Shown: positions 9,141 to 16,632 of the stretch, in pieces
Position numbering within the stretch: the first letter of the stretch is position 1
Layout: the number at the start of each line of letters is the position of its first letter
Assembly (NCBI RefSeq): GCF_013141865.1
Contig: NZ_RCST01000001.1
Coordinates: 1,426,001 to 1,490,000, forward strand
Direction: 5' to 3'
DNA: 64,000 nt
DNA from: Methylomonas sp. ZR1
Lineage (GTDB): Bacteria > Pseudomonadota > Gammaproteobacteria > Methylococcales > Methylomonadaceae
Program-made: the position numbers and the translations under genes
The notes under the pieces: generated by a model
The model's database searches: none
The model's input: only the letters and a program-made list of their open reading frames with translations
What the model was told of the DNA's origin: nothing

Positions 9141-9557
9141 TCAGGATTGCCGAATTCGTGCCGCTTGCTGCAAATCGGCTATCAGCTGCTGCGGCTCTTC
9201 TCGATAGCGGCGCATGAGTTCCGGAGGAGCTGCCGTATGCTGGTCGTAAATGACGCTCCAGCGGCTAATTTCGAGTAGCACAGGTACCAGATCGAGCGCT
9301 TTTTCCGTTAGCTCATAAAACACTTGGCGTTTGTCTTCGGGCTTGTGTTTACGGATAACGAGTCCGTCCGCTTCCATTTTCTTCAGTCGCGAAGCCAGAA
9401 TATTGGTTGCGATTCCTTCTTTTGAAGTCATCAACTCCCGGTAATGCCGTTTGCCGCTTAGCATCAGATCGCGAAGTACGATCAGCGTCCATCGGTCTCC
9501 GAACACTTCGAGGGCATAATCAATTGGGCATCTATTTTTGAGCTTCAAGTCGGACAT
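9141..9557 (-). CDS. HxlR-family transcriptional regulator
   Basis: A 138-residue winged-helix repressor. The HxlR pattern is plain: CPIDYALEVFGDRWTLIVLR, then ASRLKKMEADGLV and the wing KRQVFYELTE. A Cys at residue 10 sits where several HxlR members sense reactive electrophiles or disulphide stress, so redox sensing is possible but not shown. The gene diverges from the MAPEG gene across 108 bp that contain paired TTGCA repeats, the likely operator for both promoters. The 288 bp between its stop and the CTERM gene show no recognisable gene. Confidence 0.9.
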   Translation of the reverse strand: MSDLKLKNRCPIDYALEVFGDRWTLIVLRDLMLSGKRHYRELMTSKEGIATNILASRLKKMEADGLVIRKHKPEDKRQVFYELTEKALDLVPVLLEISRWSVIYDQHTAAPPELMRRYREEPQQLIADLQQAARIRQS

Positions 9558-9568
9558 TTGGTTTAGTT

Positions 9569-9616
9569 ACTTGCACATTGCAATTGAAATAGGATAATTG
9601 GTTGCATATTGCAAGT
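9569..9616. promoter_or_regulatory. Putative HxlR operator repeats
   Basis: Two similar elements, TTGCACATTGCAA (left) and TTGCATATTGCAA (right), lie about 20 bp apart in the divergent HxlR/MAPEG intergenic region. Each is itself a near-palindrome, and the outer ACTTGCA/TGCAAGT ends form an inverted repeat. This is the expected place and symmetry for a dimeric winged-helix repressor. Binding is inferred. Confidence 0.6.
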
Positions 9617-9665
9617 ATATCAACCAAGAGTTATCCCGCAAACCACGTACATAAGGAGATCGTAT

Positions 9666-10214
9666 ATGTCGCTTATTAATTCTAAAGCCCCCGAAATGTC
9701 TTTGCTTCGGATTTACACGGCCCTAGGCATTATTGTTGGATCGGTCGTAGCTTGGCTACTCTGGCTATTGGCCGGTGAACATCACTCTGTACGACCGGAG
9801 CTGCTCATTTCTCCCATGGCCGCACTTTTTACTCTGACGGCTTTGGTGTGGTTGATTATGGTCGTGGCGCGAAATGTTGCCGTTATTCGAGGGCATGCGT
9901 CGATCAGGTATTTCGCGGATTACAAGGCGGATATTCCTGCCGATGATCGATTCGAGCGTCCGGCTCGAACCTTCAATAATCTAATGCAAGTACCCGCGCT
10001 TTTTTATGTTATTTGTCTATTGATGCTTGTCGAGAAAGAAGTGGACAACGTTCAGATCGCGCTTGCCTGGGCTTTTGTTGTACTCAGGTATGTCCATGCC
10101 ATCATTTATATGGCGGTAAACTGGGTGCCGTATCGCTTCGCGACGTGGGCTTCAAGCTGCATCGTTCTGGGCGCACTTTGGTTTCGCTTTGTGACGGCAG
10201 TTGGGTTGGGATAA
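9666..10214 (+). CDS. MAPEG-family membrane protein
   Basis: A 182-residue integral membrane protein with about four membrane helices. The MAPEG signature ERPARTFNNLMQVPALFY lies after the second helix. MAPEG enzymes conjugate glutathione to lipophilic electrophiles or reduce peroxides; bacterial members are poorly defined. The ATG at 9666 has AAGGAGAT just upstream and removes an implausible N-terminal extension. Divergent pairing with an HxlR regulator suggests induction by electrophiles or oxidants. Confidence 0.85.
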   Translation: MSLINSKAPEMSLLRIYTALGIIVGSVVAWLLWLLAGEHHSVRPELLISPMAALFTLTALVWLIMVVARNVAVIRGHASIRYFADYKADIPADDRFERPARTFNNLMQVPALFYVICLLMLVEKEVDNVQIALAWAFVVLRYVHAIIYMAVNWVPYRFATWASSCIVLGALWFRFVTAVGLG

Positions 10215-10241
10215 GCTTGGATGGAGTCCAGGCGATGGTTG

Positions 10242-10952
10242 TTACAAAAAACCGAGCATCGCCGCTTTAACGGCCGCCGCGGTTTTGTTGCTGGCATTTA
10301 ATTTCGCCGCAGCATTGCTGATATGAAAATTGACCGTTCGCTCGGTAATTTTCATGATATTGGCAATTTCGCCGGCGGTTTTGCCATCGGCCGTCCAGCG
10401 TAGTACCGCAATCTCGCGGTTCGATAGTTTCGCATCCGCTTCCGGCAGCAATTTGGGCAATAAGCGGCGCGATAGGGCCATATGCGCAGTTTGGGTCAAC
10501 CAAGCCATTTTAAAAGCCTTGTCCGCCAGCTCGGTTTCGCTCAGCGGCTCATCGGATCGCGCCAAAGTGAGCATGCCGGTGGCGCCGGGGACATCCCGCA
10601 TGGATTGCGCCCAACCGTAACGCAAGCCGAACGAGCGGGCTTCTTCCCAAAACGCCGCCGTCGAGGCGAACAAACCGTCGGTCCATAGAATGGGCTTTGA
10701 CGAGCGGAGAGCATGTTTGACTGTGGGATCGATCGCACAATAGTTTTTGGTTTGATATTGCGCTTGCCAAGCCGATGGATAATTACTCACTTTCACGATC
10801 TTCGGCTTGCTCAACGGCAGCACCAACCGGAGGCCGTAGGCGCAATAATCAAAACCCAATTCCGCACCCAACGCCGCAATGGTTTGGAAAAGCTGATGCT
10901 CGCTGTCGCTGGTTTGCAATGCTTGAAGTTGAATTTCTTGCCAGGCTTTCAT
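10242..10952 (-). CDS. LuxR-family quorum-sensing-type regulator (solo)
   Basis: A 236-residue protein with an N-terminal autoinducer-binding domain (about 10-160) and a C-terminal LuxR helix-turn-helix (about 170-235). The acyl-homoserine-lactone pocket residues W, Y, D, P are present in WQAQYQ...AIDP, and a further Trp follows in ILWTDG. The HTH shows LSNREIAVLRW and ITERTVNFHISNAAAKL. No luxI-type synthase occurs in the window; the nearby GNAT gene is not one. It may answer to signals made elsewhere in the genome or by neighbours. An unusual dyad lies just upstream. Confidence 0.9.
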   Translation of the reverse strand: MKAWQEIQLQALQTSDSEHQLFQTIAALGAELGFDYCAYGLRLVLPLSKPKIVKVSNYPSAWQAQYQTKNYCAIDPTVKHALRSSKPILWTDGLFASTAAFWEEARSFGLRYGWAQSMRDVPGATGMLTLARSDEPLSETELADKAFKMAWLTQTAHMALSRRLLPKLLPEADAKLSNREIAVLRWTADGKTAGEIANIMKITERTVNFHISNAAAKLNASNKTAAAVKAAMLGFL

Positions 10953-10975
10953 GAGCTTACCGTCGTTAAATCTGT

Positions 10976-11064
10976 TCGACAGCTTATCCTAAAGGCTGAG
11001 TTCACGGAAACCCCATGTCCGGTAATACTTACCGGCAAACCAGAATGGCGGTATAAGCTGTCGA
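10976..11064. repeat. Nested inverted repeats upstream of the luxR gene
   Basis: Perfect 12-bp arms TCGACAGCTTAT (10976-10987) and ATAAGCTGTCGA (11053-11064) enclose a separate 17-bp palindrome, CCGGTAA-TAC-TTACCGG (11019-11035). The inner palindrome lies about 67 bp upstream of the luxR start. It could be a regulator-binding site; the whole could also be a small non-autonomous mobile repeat. Confidence 0.55.
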
Positions 11065-11186
11065 TGTTGACAGTTGTTAGACCGTTGTAAATAGCGTCTA
11101 ATCCGGCTAAGCAGGTAGGTGTTTAAACTGCACCCGGTATTATGTTTCAAGCCAACAGCCCCCTTTTTGAGTATTAACCCGTAGCC

Positions 11187-11618
11187 ATGACTTTCGATAT
11201 TTTCATCGCCGCTACCGACGCGGAAATTCAAGCCTGTTTTCCGGTGTTCAGCGAGTTGCGCCCGCACCTCAAGCAAGAGCAGTTTCTAGCCCAGGTTCGC
11301 CGCCAGCGACTGCAGTCCTACCAAATTCTGGCTGTTAGACAGCAGGGCGCCGTTAAAAGCGTGGCGGGTTTTCGTTTCGCCGAGTTTTTGGCCTGGGGCA
11401 AAATACTGTATATCGACGATTTGGCCACGCGAAGCGGCGAGACTGCGCAAGGCTTCGCCAGCGCTTTGCTCGATTGGCTGATAGCCCATGCCAAAGCCCA
11501 CGATTGCCGGGGCGTGCATCTGGATTCCGGCCATCAGCGCTTTACCGCCCATCGCTTGTATCTTAACAAGGGCTTTCAGCTGAGCAGTCATCACTTTTCC
11601 CTGATCCTCAACATCTAG
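11187..11618 (+). CDS. GNAT-family N-acetyltransferase
   Basis: A 143-residue protein with the GNAT layout: a first strand and helices, the central KILYIDDLAT strand, then a helix ASALLDWLIAHAKAHDC and the last strand LDSGHQRFTAHRLYLNKGF. The acetyl-CoA pyrophosphate loop is atypical (SGETAQGF). The substrate is unknown. It is seven bases upstream of the FMN reductase-transglutaminase gene, so the two are probably one transcript. Confidence 0.8.
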   Translation: MTFDIFIAATDAEIQACFPVFSELRPHLKQEQFLAQVRRQRLQSYQILAVRQQGAVKSVAGFRFAEFLAWGKILYIDDLATRSGETAQGFASALLDWLIAHAKAHDCRGVHLDSGHQRFTAHRLYLNKGFQLSSHHFSLILNI

Positions 11619-11625
11619 ATTTGCC

Positions 11626-12735
11626 ATGAAAATTCTGGCCTTATCGGGCAGTTTGCGGGCGGCGTCTATCAATTCCGCCGTGCTGAGGGTCGTAAAACAG
11701 TTGGCACCGGCTTCGATTGAAGTCGGTCTGTTTTCCCGGCTTGGCGACTTGCCCTTATATAATCCGGATTTGGAAAACACGCCTCCAGCCGTCGCCCAGC
11801 AATTGCGCAATGACGTAGCCGCGGCGGATGCCTTACTGATCGCCAGCCCGGAATATGCCCACGGCGTTACCGGCACCATCAAAAACGCGCTGGATTGGTT
11901 GGTGGCATTCGAGGGCTTTGTTGACAAACCGGTGGCGGTATTGAACGCCACGCCACGCGCCCATCATGCCGATGCCGCGCTCCGGGAAACCTTGGTCACC
12001 ATGTCGGCCACGCTGATCGAAGCAGCATCGATCACCTTGCCGTTGCCGAGCGCGCACATAGGCGAAGCCGAGCTGTTGGCGATGCCGGAAATCGTTTCAC
12101 TACTGACCGGCGTATTAACCAAAATCCAACGCGCGGTAAAGTGGTTGCCGGACATGAAGCCTTATCTCGGCAGCAGTGTTTATATCGACAGCCAACATCC
12201 CGCTATCGTCGCTCAAGCCGCCAAGTTGGCGGAGGGCTGCGCCGATGAGGAAGTAATCGCCAAACGCTGTTTCGAATTCGTTCGCGACGAAATCAAACAT
12301 AGTTGGGATTACCGGCTGAACCCAGTGACCTGTAAAGCCTCCGATGTGTTAATCCACGGCACCGGCTACTGCTATGCCAAAAGCCATTTGTTGGCCGCAT
12401 TGTTGCGCGCCAACGGTATTCCGGCTGGACTGTGTTACCAGCGATTGACGATAGACGGCGACCAGCCGCCTTATTGCTTGCACGGTTTGAACGCAGTTTA
12501 CCTGCCGCAACACGGTTGGTACCGGGTTGATGCGCGCGGCAACAAGCCCGGCGTGGAGGCTGGCTTTTGCCCGCCGCTGGAGAAATTGGCCTTTCCGATT
12601 GTGAATCCCTTGGAACACGACTTGCCCGGCATCCATGCGGAACCCATACCGGCCGTCGTCAAAGCCTTAACCGAACACCAAACCGTCGAGCAGGTTTATC
12701 ACAACTTGCCGGACCTTGCCGTTACTGAACCATGA
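11626..12735 (+). CDS. NADPH-dependent FMN reductase fused to a transglutaminase-like domain
   Basis: A 369-residue fusion. Residues 1-170 form a flavodoxin-like NAD(P)H:FMN reductase, with the SGSLRAASINSAVLR phosphate-binding loop and the SPEYAHGVTGTIKNALDWL motif. From about residue 177 a transglutaminase-like cysteine-protease fold begins, with candidate catalytic triad Cys249 (GTGYCYAK), His286 (CLHGLNA) and Asp302 (RVDARGN). Each half normally exists as a free protein, and Met177 sits exactly where the stand-alone transglutaminase would start. The frame is continuous with no stop at the junction. An internal start at 12154 is possible but has no strong ribosome-binding site. The next gene overlaps as ATGA. 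Confidence 0.85.
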   Translation: MKILALSGSLRAASINSAVLRVVKQLAPASIEVGLFSRLGDLPLYNPDLENTPPAVAQQLRNDVAAADALLIASPEYAHGVTGTIKNALDWLVAFEGFVDKPVAVLNATPRAHHADAALRETLVTMSATLIEAASITLPLPSAHIGEAELLAMPEIVSLLTGVLTKIQRAVKWLPDMKPYLGSSVYIDSQHPAIVAQAAKLAEGCADEEVIAKRCFEFVRDEIKHSWDYRLNPVTCKASDVLIHGTGYCYAKSHLLAALLRANGIPAGLCYQRLTIDGDQPPYCLHGLNAVYLPQHGWYRVDARGNKPGVEAGFCPPLEKLAFPIVNPLEHDLPGIHAEPIPAVVKALTEHQTVEQVYHNLPDLAVTEP

Positions 12736-13226
12736 CGACAAACTCGCCGTTAATCATCCGTCCCGCTGTAGCAACCGATGCCGAGTGCGTCAGCCAACTG
12801 ATTGGCAGCGTTGCCAACCGTTGTACGATTACCCCAACAGGCGACGGTGCCGAGTTGTTTTATTCGAGCATCAGCCCGCAAGCGATTGGTTGCTACATCG
12901 CCGACGCTAATTTCCTTTATCTCGTCGGTTTGCTAAACGGTAAGCTGGCCGGTGTGGTTGCAGTTCGCGATGCCCGGCATCTGTTTCATCTGTTTGTGGC
13001 GCCTGACTGCCAATACCAAGGTATCGGCACGGCATTGGCGTTGCGCGCCATCAACTTATCGTTGGCCGCATGCCCGTCGGAGACCTTCACGGTGAATGCT
13101 TCGCTGCCCTCTGTGCCGTTTTATGCCCGACTGGGCTTTCAGCCGCTGGGGCCAAAGATTGAGGGCAAAGGTGTAGCATTCGTGCCCATGCAATTGCTAC
13201 TCTCAGCGCTAAACACCGTTACGTAG
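12732..13226 (+). CDS. GNAT-family N-acetyltransferase
   Basis: A 164-residue acetyltransferase. The acetyl-CoA motif is recognisable as the strand HLFHLFVAPDCQYQGIGTAL followed by a helix, and the C-terminal motif FYARLGFQPLG is typical. Its start overlaps the fusion gene stop (ATGA), implying translational coupling with the reductase-transglutaminase. The acyl acceptor is unknown. Confidence 0.85.
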   Translation: MTTNSPLIIRPAVATDAECVSQLIGSVANRCTITPTGDGAELFYSSISPQAIGCYIADANFLYLVGLLNGKLAGVVAVRDARHLFHLFVAPDCQYQGIGTALALRAINLSLAACPSETFTVNASLPSVPFYARLGFQPLGPKIEGKGVAFVPMQLLLSALNTVT

Positions 13227-13265
13227 CGATAATAGCCGTTTGTCCAAGAAACTTTAGATCCGCTT

Positions 13266-13826
13266 ATGGAAATTACTTTAATCCGACACGGTAAACCGGC
13301 GTTCGAGCTGAAAGGCAAAGTCAAAGCGCGGGACATCGGCGAAATTGTCAGCTGTTATGATTTATCCGGCATAGCTGACGAACCGCCGGAACACGCCAAG
13401 CAGCGCGCTTCGGCATGCCATGTCGCCGTTTGCAGCGACTTTATCCGTTCTCTGGAATCGGCCAAGGCATTGGGATTTGCTGATATTTTGCTGAGTGACC
13501 CGGTGTTTCGGGAAATTGCTGTCCCTCATTTCAAACAGGGTGGGTTGACGATGTCGGTTGGTGCCTGGGGCTTATTGTTACGCTGTCTGTCGACGATGGG
13601 ATTCTCGCGAAACGGCGAGTCGCTCGCCATGGCAAAACTGCGGGCGCAAGTCGCGGCATCGTTATTAATAGACCTGGCGCATGAGCATCAAAGCGTCTTG
13701 TTGGTGGGGCATGGTTTCGTTAATTACTTCATAGCCCAGGCGTTGTTAGCCCGAAATTGGGTTGGTCCCGCGAAGCCGGGCGGCGGCTATTGGGAATATG
13801 GGGTATATCGCTATCGTGCAACATGA
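13266..13826 (+). CDS. Histidine phosphatase family (phosphoglycerate-mutase-like) protein
   Basis: A 186-residue protein of the RHG superfamily. The N-terminal motif LIRHGKP carries the catalytic His, SDFIRSLESA gives the second phosphate-pocket Arg, and VGHGFVNY supplies the late catalytic His. It lacks the long insertions of glycolytic mutases, so a small-molecule or protein phosphatase is likelier. Spacing to both neighbours is about 40 bp. The substrate is unknown. Confidence 0.85.
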   Translation: MEITLIRHGKPAFELKGKVKARDIGEIVSCYDLSGIADEPPEHAKQRASACHVAVCSDFIRSLESAKALGFADILLSDPVFREIAVPHFKQGGLTMSVGAWGLLLRCLSTMGFSRNGESLAMAKLRAQVAASLLIDLAHEHQSVLLVGHGFVNYFIAQALLARNWVGPAKPGGGYWEYGVYRYRAT

Positions 13827-13862
13827 ACCGCAAAGGGAACAATTTAAGCCACATTCAACAAT

Positions 13863-14666
13863 ATGCTCGCATCGATTATCGGCAACACCAAAATATTCGG
13901 CGTCATCGCCGACCCGGTCAGCCAGGCCAGAACACCGGCTATGGCAAACGCATTATTGGGTGAACGGGGGCGCTGGGGTGACTTTGTCATGCTCCCCATG
14001 CAAGTATCGGCGCAAGGCTTTCCCGCCTTTATTGCCGGCCTGCGCGCCTTGAAAAACTTCGGGGGCGCCGTCGTTTCCATGCCACACAAAGTCGTTGCCG
14101 CCAGCTTGGTTGATGAACTGACGCCGGAGGCACGCCTGGTTGGTGCCGTGAATGTCATTCGCCGGAACGGTGACGGCCGCCTGATTGGTACCATGCTGGA
14201 CGGCGAAGGTTTTGTTGCCGGATTAGCCGGCGCCAGCTACAGCGTGAAAGGCACGCACATCCTTCTGGTCGGAGCCGGAGGCGCTGCATCGGCAATTGCT
14301 TTTGCCCTTGCCAAACACGGCTGCGCTTCACTTTGCATACAAAATCGAACACCGGAAAGAGCCAGTGCGCTGTCTGCTAGAGTCCGCCATGCCTATCCGC
14401 AAGTGACAATATCGACAGAGGTGCGTGCGAATTGCCACTACGATATTGCCATCAACGCTACTTCTCTCGGCATGAAGCCGAATGATGAGCTACCGATAGC
14501 CAATCCTTTGATACGGCATTGCGACTTGGTAGCCGAATGCGTGATCGCCCCTGAAATGACGCCGTTACTTCAGGAAGCGTCCGGCCAAAGGAAAATCATC
14601 CATACCGGCGTTCCCATGTTGGCCGCACAAATGCATCTGATGTTGGCGTTCATGGGGGCCGAGTGA
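13863..14666 (+). CDS. Shikimate/quinate dehydrogenase-like oxidoreductase
   Basis: A 267-residue AroE-family protein. The substrate-binding N half has the VSMPHK loop with the catalytic Lys, and Asn of AVNVIRR. The NADP-binding Rossmann half has LVGAGGAASAI and the NRTPERA cofactor loop. The family interconverts 3-dehydroshikimate and shikimate. Several positions differ from housekeeping AroE (for example IADPVSQARTP for the usual GxPixHSxSP), so this is probably a paralogue with another hydroaromatic substrate. It sits among unrelated accessory genes, not in an aromatic operon. Confidence 0.8.
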   Translation: MLASIIGNTKIFGVIADPVSQARTPAMANALLGERGRWGDFVMLPMQVSAQGFPAFIAGLRALKNFGGAVVSMPHKVVAASLVDELTPEARLVGAVNVIRRNGDGRLIGTMLDGEGFVAGLAGASYSVKGTHILLVGAGGAASAIAFALAKHGCASLCIQNRTPERASALSARVRHAYPQVTISTEVRANCHYDIAINATSLGMKPNDELPIANPLIRHCDLVAECVIAPEMTPLLQEASGQRKIIHTGVPMLAAQMHLMLAFMGAE

Positions 14667-14843
14667 GATGCAATGGGCCAAGAGCGCTTGTCGATATAGA
14701 ATAAGTACTAGATTGTGGTTGCAGTGATGGTGGATCATAAGCGAGCTGTACGCTATAGGTTACGAGTTTCACACCATAACCCTGTCAATACTGACAGTTG
14801 TTGCAAGGCCTGATCCTGAGTTGTAATTAACCCAAAATAATCC

Positions 14844-14859
14844 GTTTCTATATAGAAAC
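14844..14859. promoter_or_regulatory. Perfect 16-bp palindrome upstream of the DUF4260 gene
   Basis: GTTTCTATATAGAAAC reads the same on both strands and ends 13 bp before the DUF4260 ATG. The position covers the likely promoter or leader, and the symmetry resembles operators of small dimeric repressors. No regulator is adjacent. Confidence 0.5.
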
Positions 14860-14872
14860 TGCCGGAGTCCAA

Positions 14873-15274
14873 ATGCTAGGTGAAACCACAGGTGCCGTTC
14901 GGGTGTTATTGCGACTGGAGGGATTGTGCGTGCTGCTTGCCGCCTGCATCGCTTACGCAAAACTCGATCTGAACTGGAGCACTTTCGCACTCTACTTCCT
15001 GGTCCCCGATATTTCGTTGCTCGGTTATTTCGCCGGCGCTAAGGTTGGCGCTATTAGCTATAACACTGCGCACTCATACCTCGGTGCCGTTGCCAGTCTG
15101 GTGATTGGCTTCACGGTTCCGTCGTCGGCCCTCCAATGTGCCGGTTTGATCTGGTGCGCCCATATCGGTTTTGACCGGGCGCTGGGTTACGGACTCAAGT
15201 ATCCGGCGGGATTCGGTTTTACCCACCTTGGCCGCATCGGGCGATTTGCTGCCAAACATTCGGAAGCACAATAA
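14873..15274 (+). CDS. DUF4260 family membrane protein
   Basis: A 133-residue protein with about four hydrophobic helices. It matches the DUF4260 family, recognisable from LEGLCVLLAACIAYAKL, the LYFLVPDISLLGYFAGAKVG segment and the closing GYGLKYPAGFGFTHLGRIGR. The function of the family is unknown. A perfect palindrome just upstream suggests specific regulation. Confidence 0.8.
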   Translation: MLGETTGAVRVLLRLEGLCVLLAACIAYAKLDLNWSTFALYFLVPDISLLGYFAGAKVGAISYNTAHSYLGAVASLVIGFTVPSSALQCAGLIWCAHIGFDRALGYGLKYPAGFGFTHLGRIGRFAAKHSEAQ

Positions 15275-15310
15275 CCGGGTTTAAGACCCGAAACAGGTAA
15301 GGAACATAGG

Positions 15311-15994
15311 ATGGCTTTTACACTCGACAAGGTCGTACCCTGGGGGCGTTCATACGCGGAATATGTCAGCATGTTTAGCTTGAGCGAGGCCGATCTGGGT
15401 AGGCATATTTTGGGTTGCGGTGACGGGCCCGCCGGATTCAACGCTGAACTGACCCAACGTGGCGGGCATATCGTTTCAGTAGACCCTGTCTACATGTTTG
15501 ATGTCGAGCAGATCAAAAGCCGCATCGCCGAAACCTATGAAACTGTCATGGCTCAGACGCTTGAAAACCAACGCGACTTTATCTGGGATGTCATTCCTTC
15601 GATAGAGGCGCTAGGAGAAATCCGTATGACGGCCATGGACACTTTCCTTGCCGATTTCGAGTTGGGTAAACAACAAGGCCGATACCTAGCGGGAGAGTTA
15701 CCTGCACTGCCTTTTGAAGACAGACAATTCGATATGGCCTTGTCGTCGCATTTTTTGTTTTTGTACAGTGCACACTTGTCGGCGGAGTTTCATCTTCAGG
15801 CAGTACAGGAAATGTTGCGGGTAGCCCGAGAGGTACGGATATTTCCGCTGCTTGCGCTGGATAGGGTTCTGTCGCCATATCTTTCCATGGTCTGCGAAGA
15901 ATTTGCCAGCCGAGGATTTGACGTACAGATCGTTAAGGTTGATTATGAATTTCAACGCGGCGGCAATCAAATGCTGGTCATTAAGCCTCAATAA
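15311..15994 (+). CDS. SAM-dependent methyltransferase-like protein
   Basis: A 227-residue protein that opens with the glycine-rich loop HILGCGDGPAGFNAEL, like motif I of class I methyltransferases, followed by VSVDP at the end of strand 2. A later FDMALSSHFLFLYS corresponds to motif IV, where the family usually has the post-I acidic and aromatic residues. The target is unknown. AAGGAACATAGG before the ATG provides a ribosome-binding site. A hairpin (CGGGT/ACCCG) lies in the gap before it. Confidence 0.75.
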   Translation: MAFTLDKVVPWGRSYAEYVSMFSLSEADLGRHILGCGDGPAGFNAELTQRGGHIVSVDPVYMFDVEQIKSRIAETYETVMAQTLENQRDFIWDVIPSIEALGEIRMTAMDTFLADFELGKQQGRYLAGELPALPFEDRQFDMALSSHFLFLYSAHLSAEFHLQAVQEMLRVAREVRIFPLLALDRVLSPYLSMVCEEFASRGFDVQIVKVDYEFQRGGNQMLVIKPQ

Positions 15995-16065
15995 CGAACA
16001 GGGATCCCGTTCATAAACTCCGCGCTTTACCGAAACGTATGCGTTAGTTGCCATGAGAAAGCTTG

Positions 16066-16632
16066 ATGAAATACAGTAGATGGGTAGCCGTGATTTTCCT
16101 GTTAGTGCCGATTTCCGCGTGGGCTTTTTTCAAACCGGTTCGGGTACTGATCCCTGAAGTATTCGGCGTCCATTGCAACCCACAAAACCTATGCGTGGAT
16201 GATGTCTCTCAGCTTGCAACCGCTGAGTCATTGCTCAACGACTCGAAAATTTATCTTGCTACTCAATGGGGCTTGTCCATCGGCGAGCCGAAGATCGTGT
16301 TTTGCAGCACGGAGCAATGCCGGTCCGTATTCGGCCTATCAAACAAGGCAGGATTCACCTTGGGCAGTTTTGCTATCGCCATCGCGCCGCGAGGTTGGCA
16401 GCCACACTACGTGGCGCATGAGCTCATCCATCATTGGCAGGCCGACCAATTCGGCAGCCTGGCGCTGCTAACCGGTGAGCACTGGCTAATCGAAGGCATG
16501 GCCTACGCGCTAAGCAACGATCCGCGAGGGGAGCTGCATCAGCCTTTTGAATCTTATCGTCAGCGATTCAATGACTGGTACAGACTCCATGCCGATATGC
16601 CACTCAAGGAATCGCTGGCCGGAGCACTCTAA
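16066..16632 (+). CDS. Secreted gluzincin-like metallopeptidase (HEXXH), uncharacterised
   Basis: A 188-residue protein with a signal peptide ending in AWA (about residue 20). Residues HELIH (118-122) form an HEXXH zinc motif, and Glu143 in WLIEGMAYAL, 25 residues beyond the motif start, is the expected third zinc ligand of a gluzincin. No named peptidase family is recognised. The ATG at 16066 is preferred over the TTG one codon earlier. The stop directly abuts the ATG of the next gene, an alpha/beta hydrolase. It is probably periplasmic and proteolytic, but activity is inferred only from the motif. Confidence 0.7.
   Translation: MKYSRWVAVIFLLVPISAWAFFKPVRVLIPEVFGVHCNPQNLCVDDVSQLATAESLLNDSKIYLATQWGLSIGEPKIVFCSTEQCRSVFGLSNKAGFTLGSFAIAIAPRGWQPHYVAHELIHHWQADQFGSLALLTGEHWLIEGMAYALSNDPRGELHQPFESYRQRFNDWYRLHADMPLKESLAGAL

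Noticed and set aside
11187-11618. A luxI-type autoinducer synthase next to luxR
   Set aside because: The protein is too short (143 residues) and lacks the conserved Arg, Phe, Trp, Asp and Glu residues of LuxI; it is an ordinary GNAT.
15995-16065. An attC site (GAACAGGGATCCCGTTC hairpin followed by GCGTTAGTTG)
   Set aside because: The boxes do not fit RYYYAAC/GTTRRRY well and no matching cassette boundary was found on the other side.
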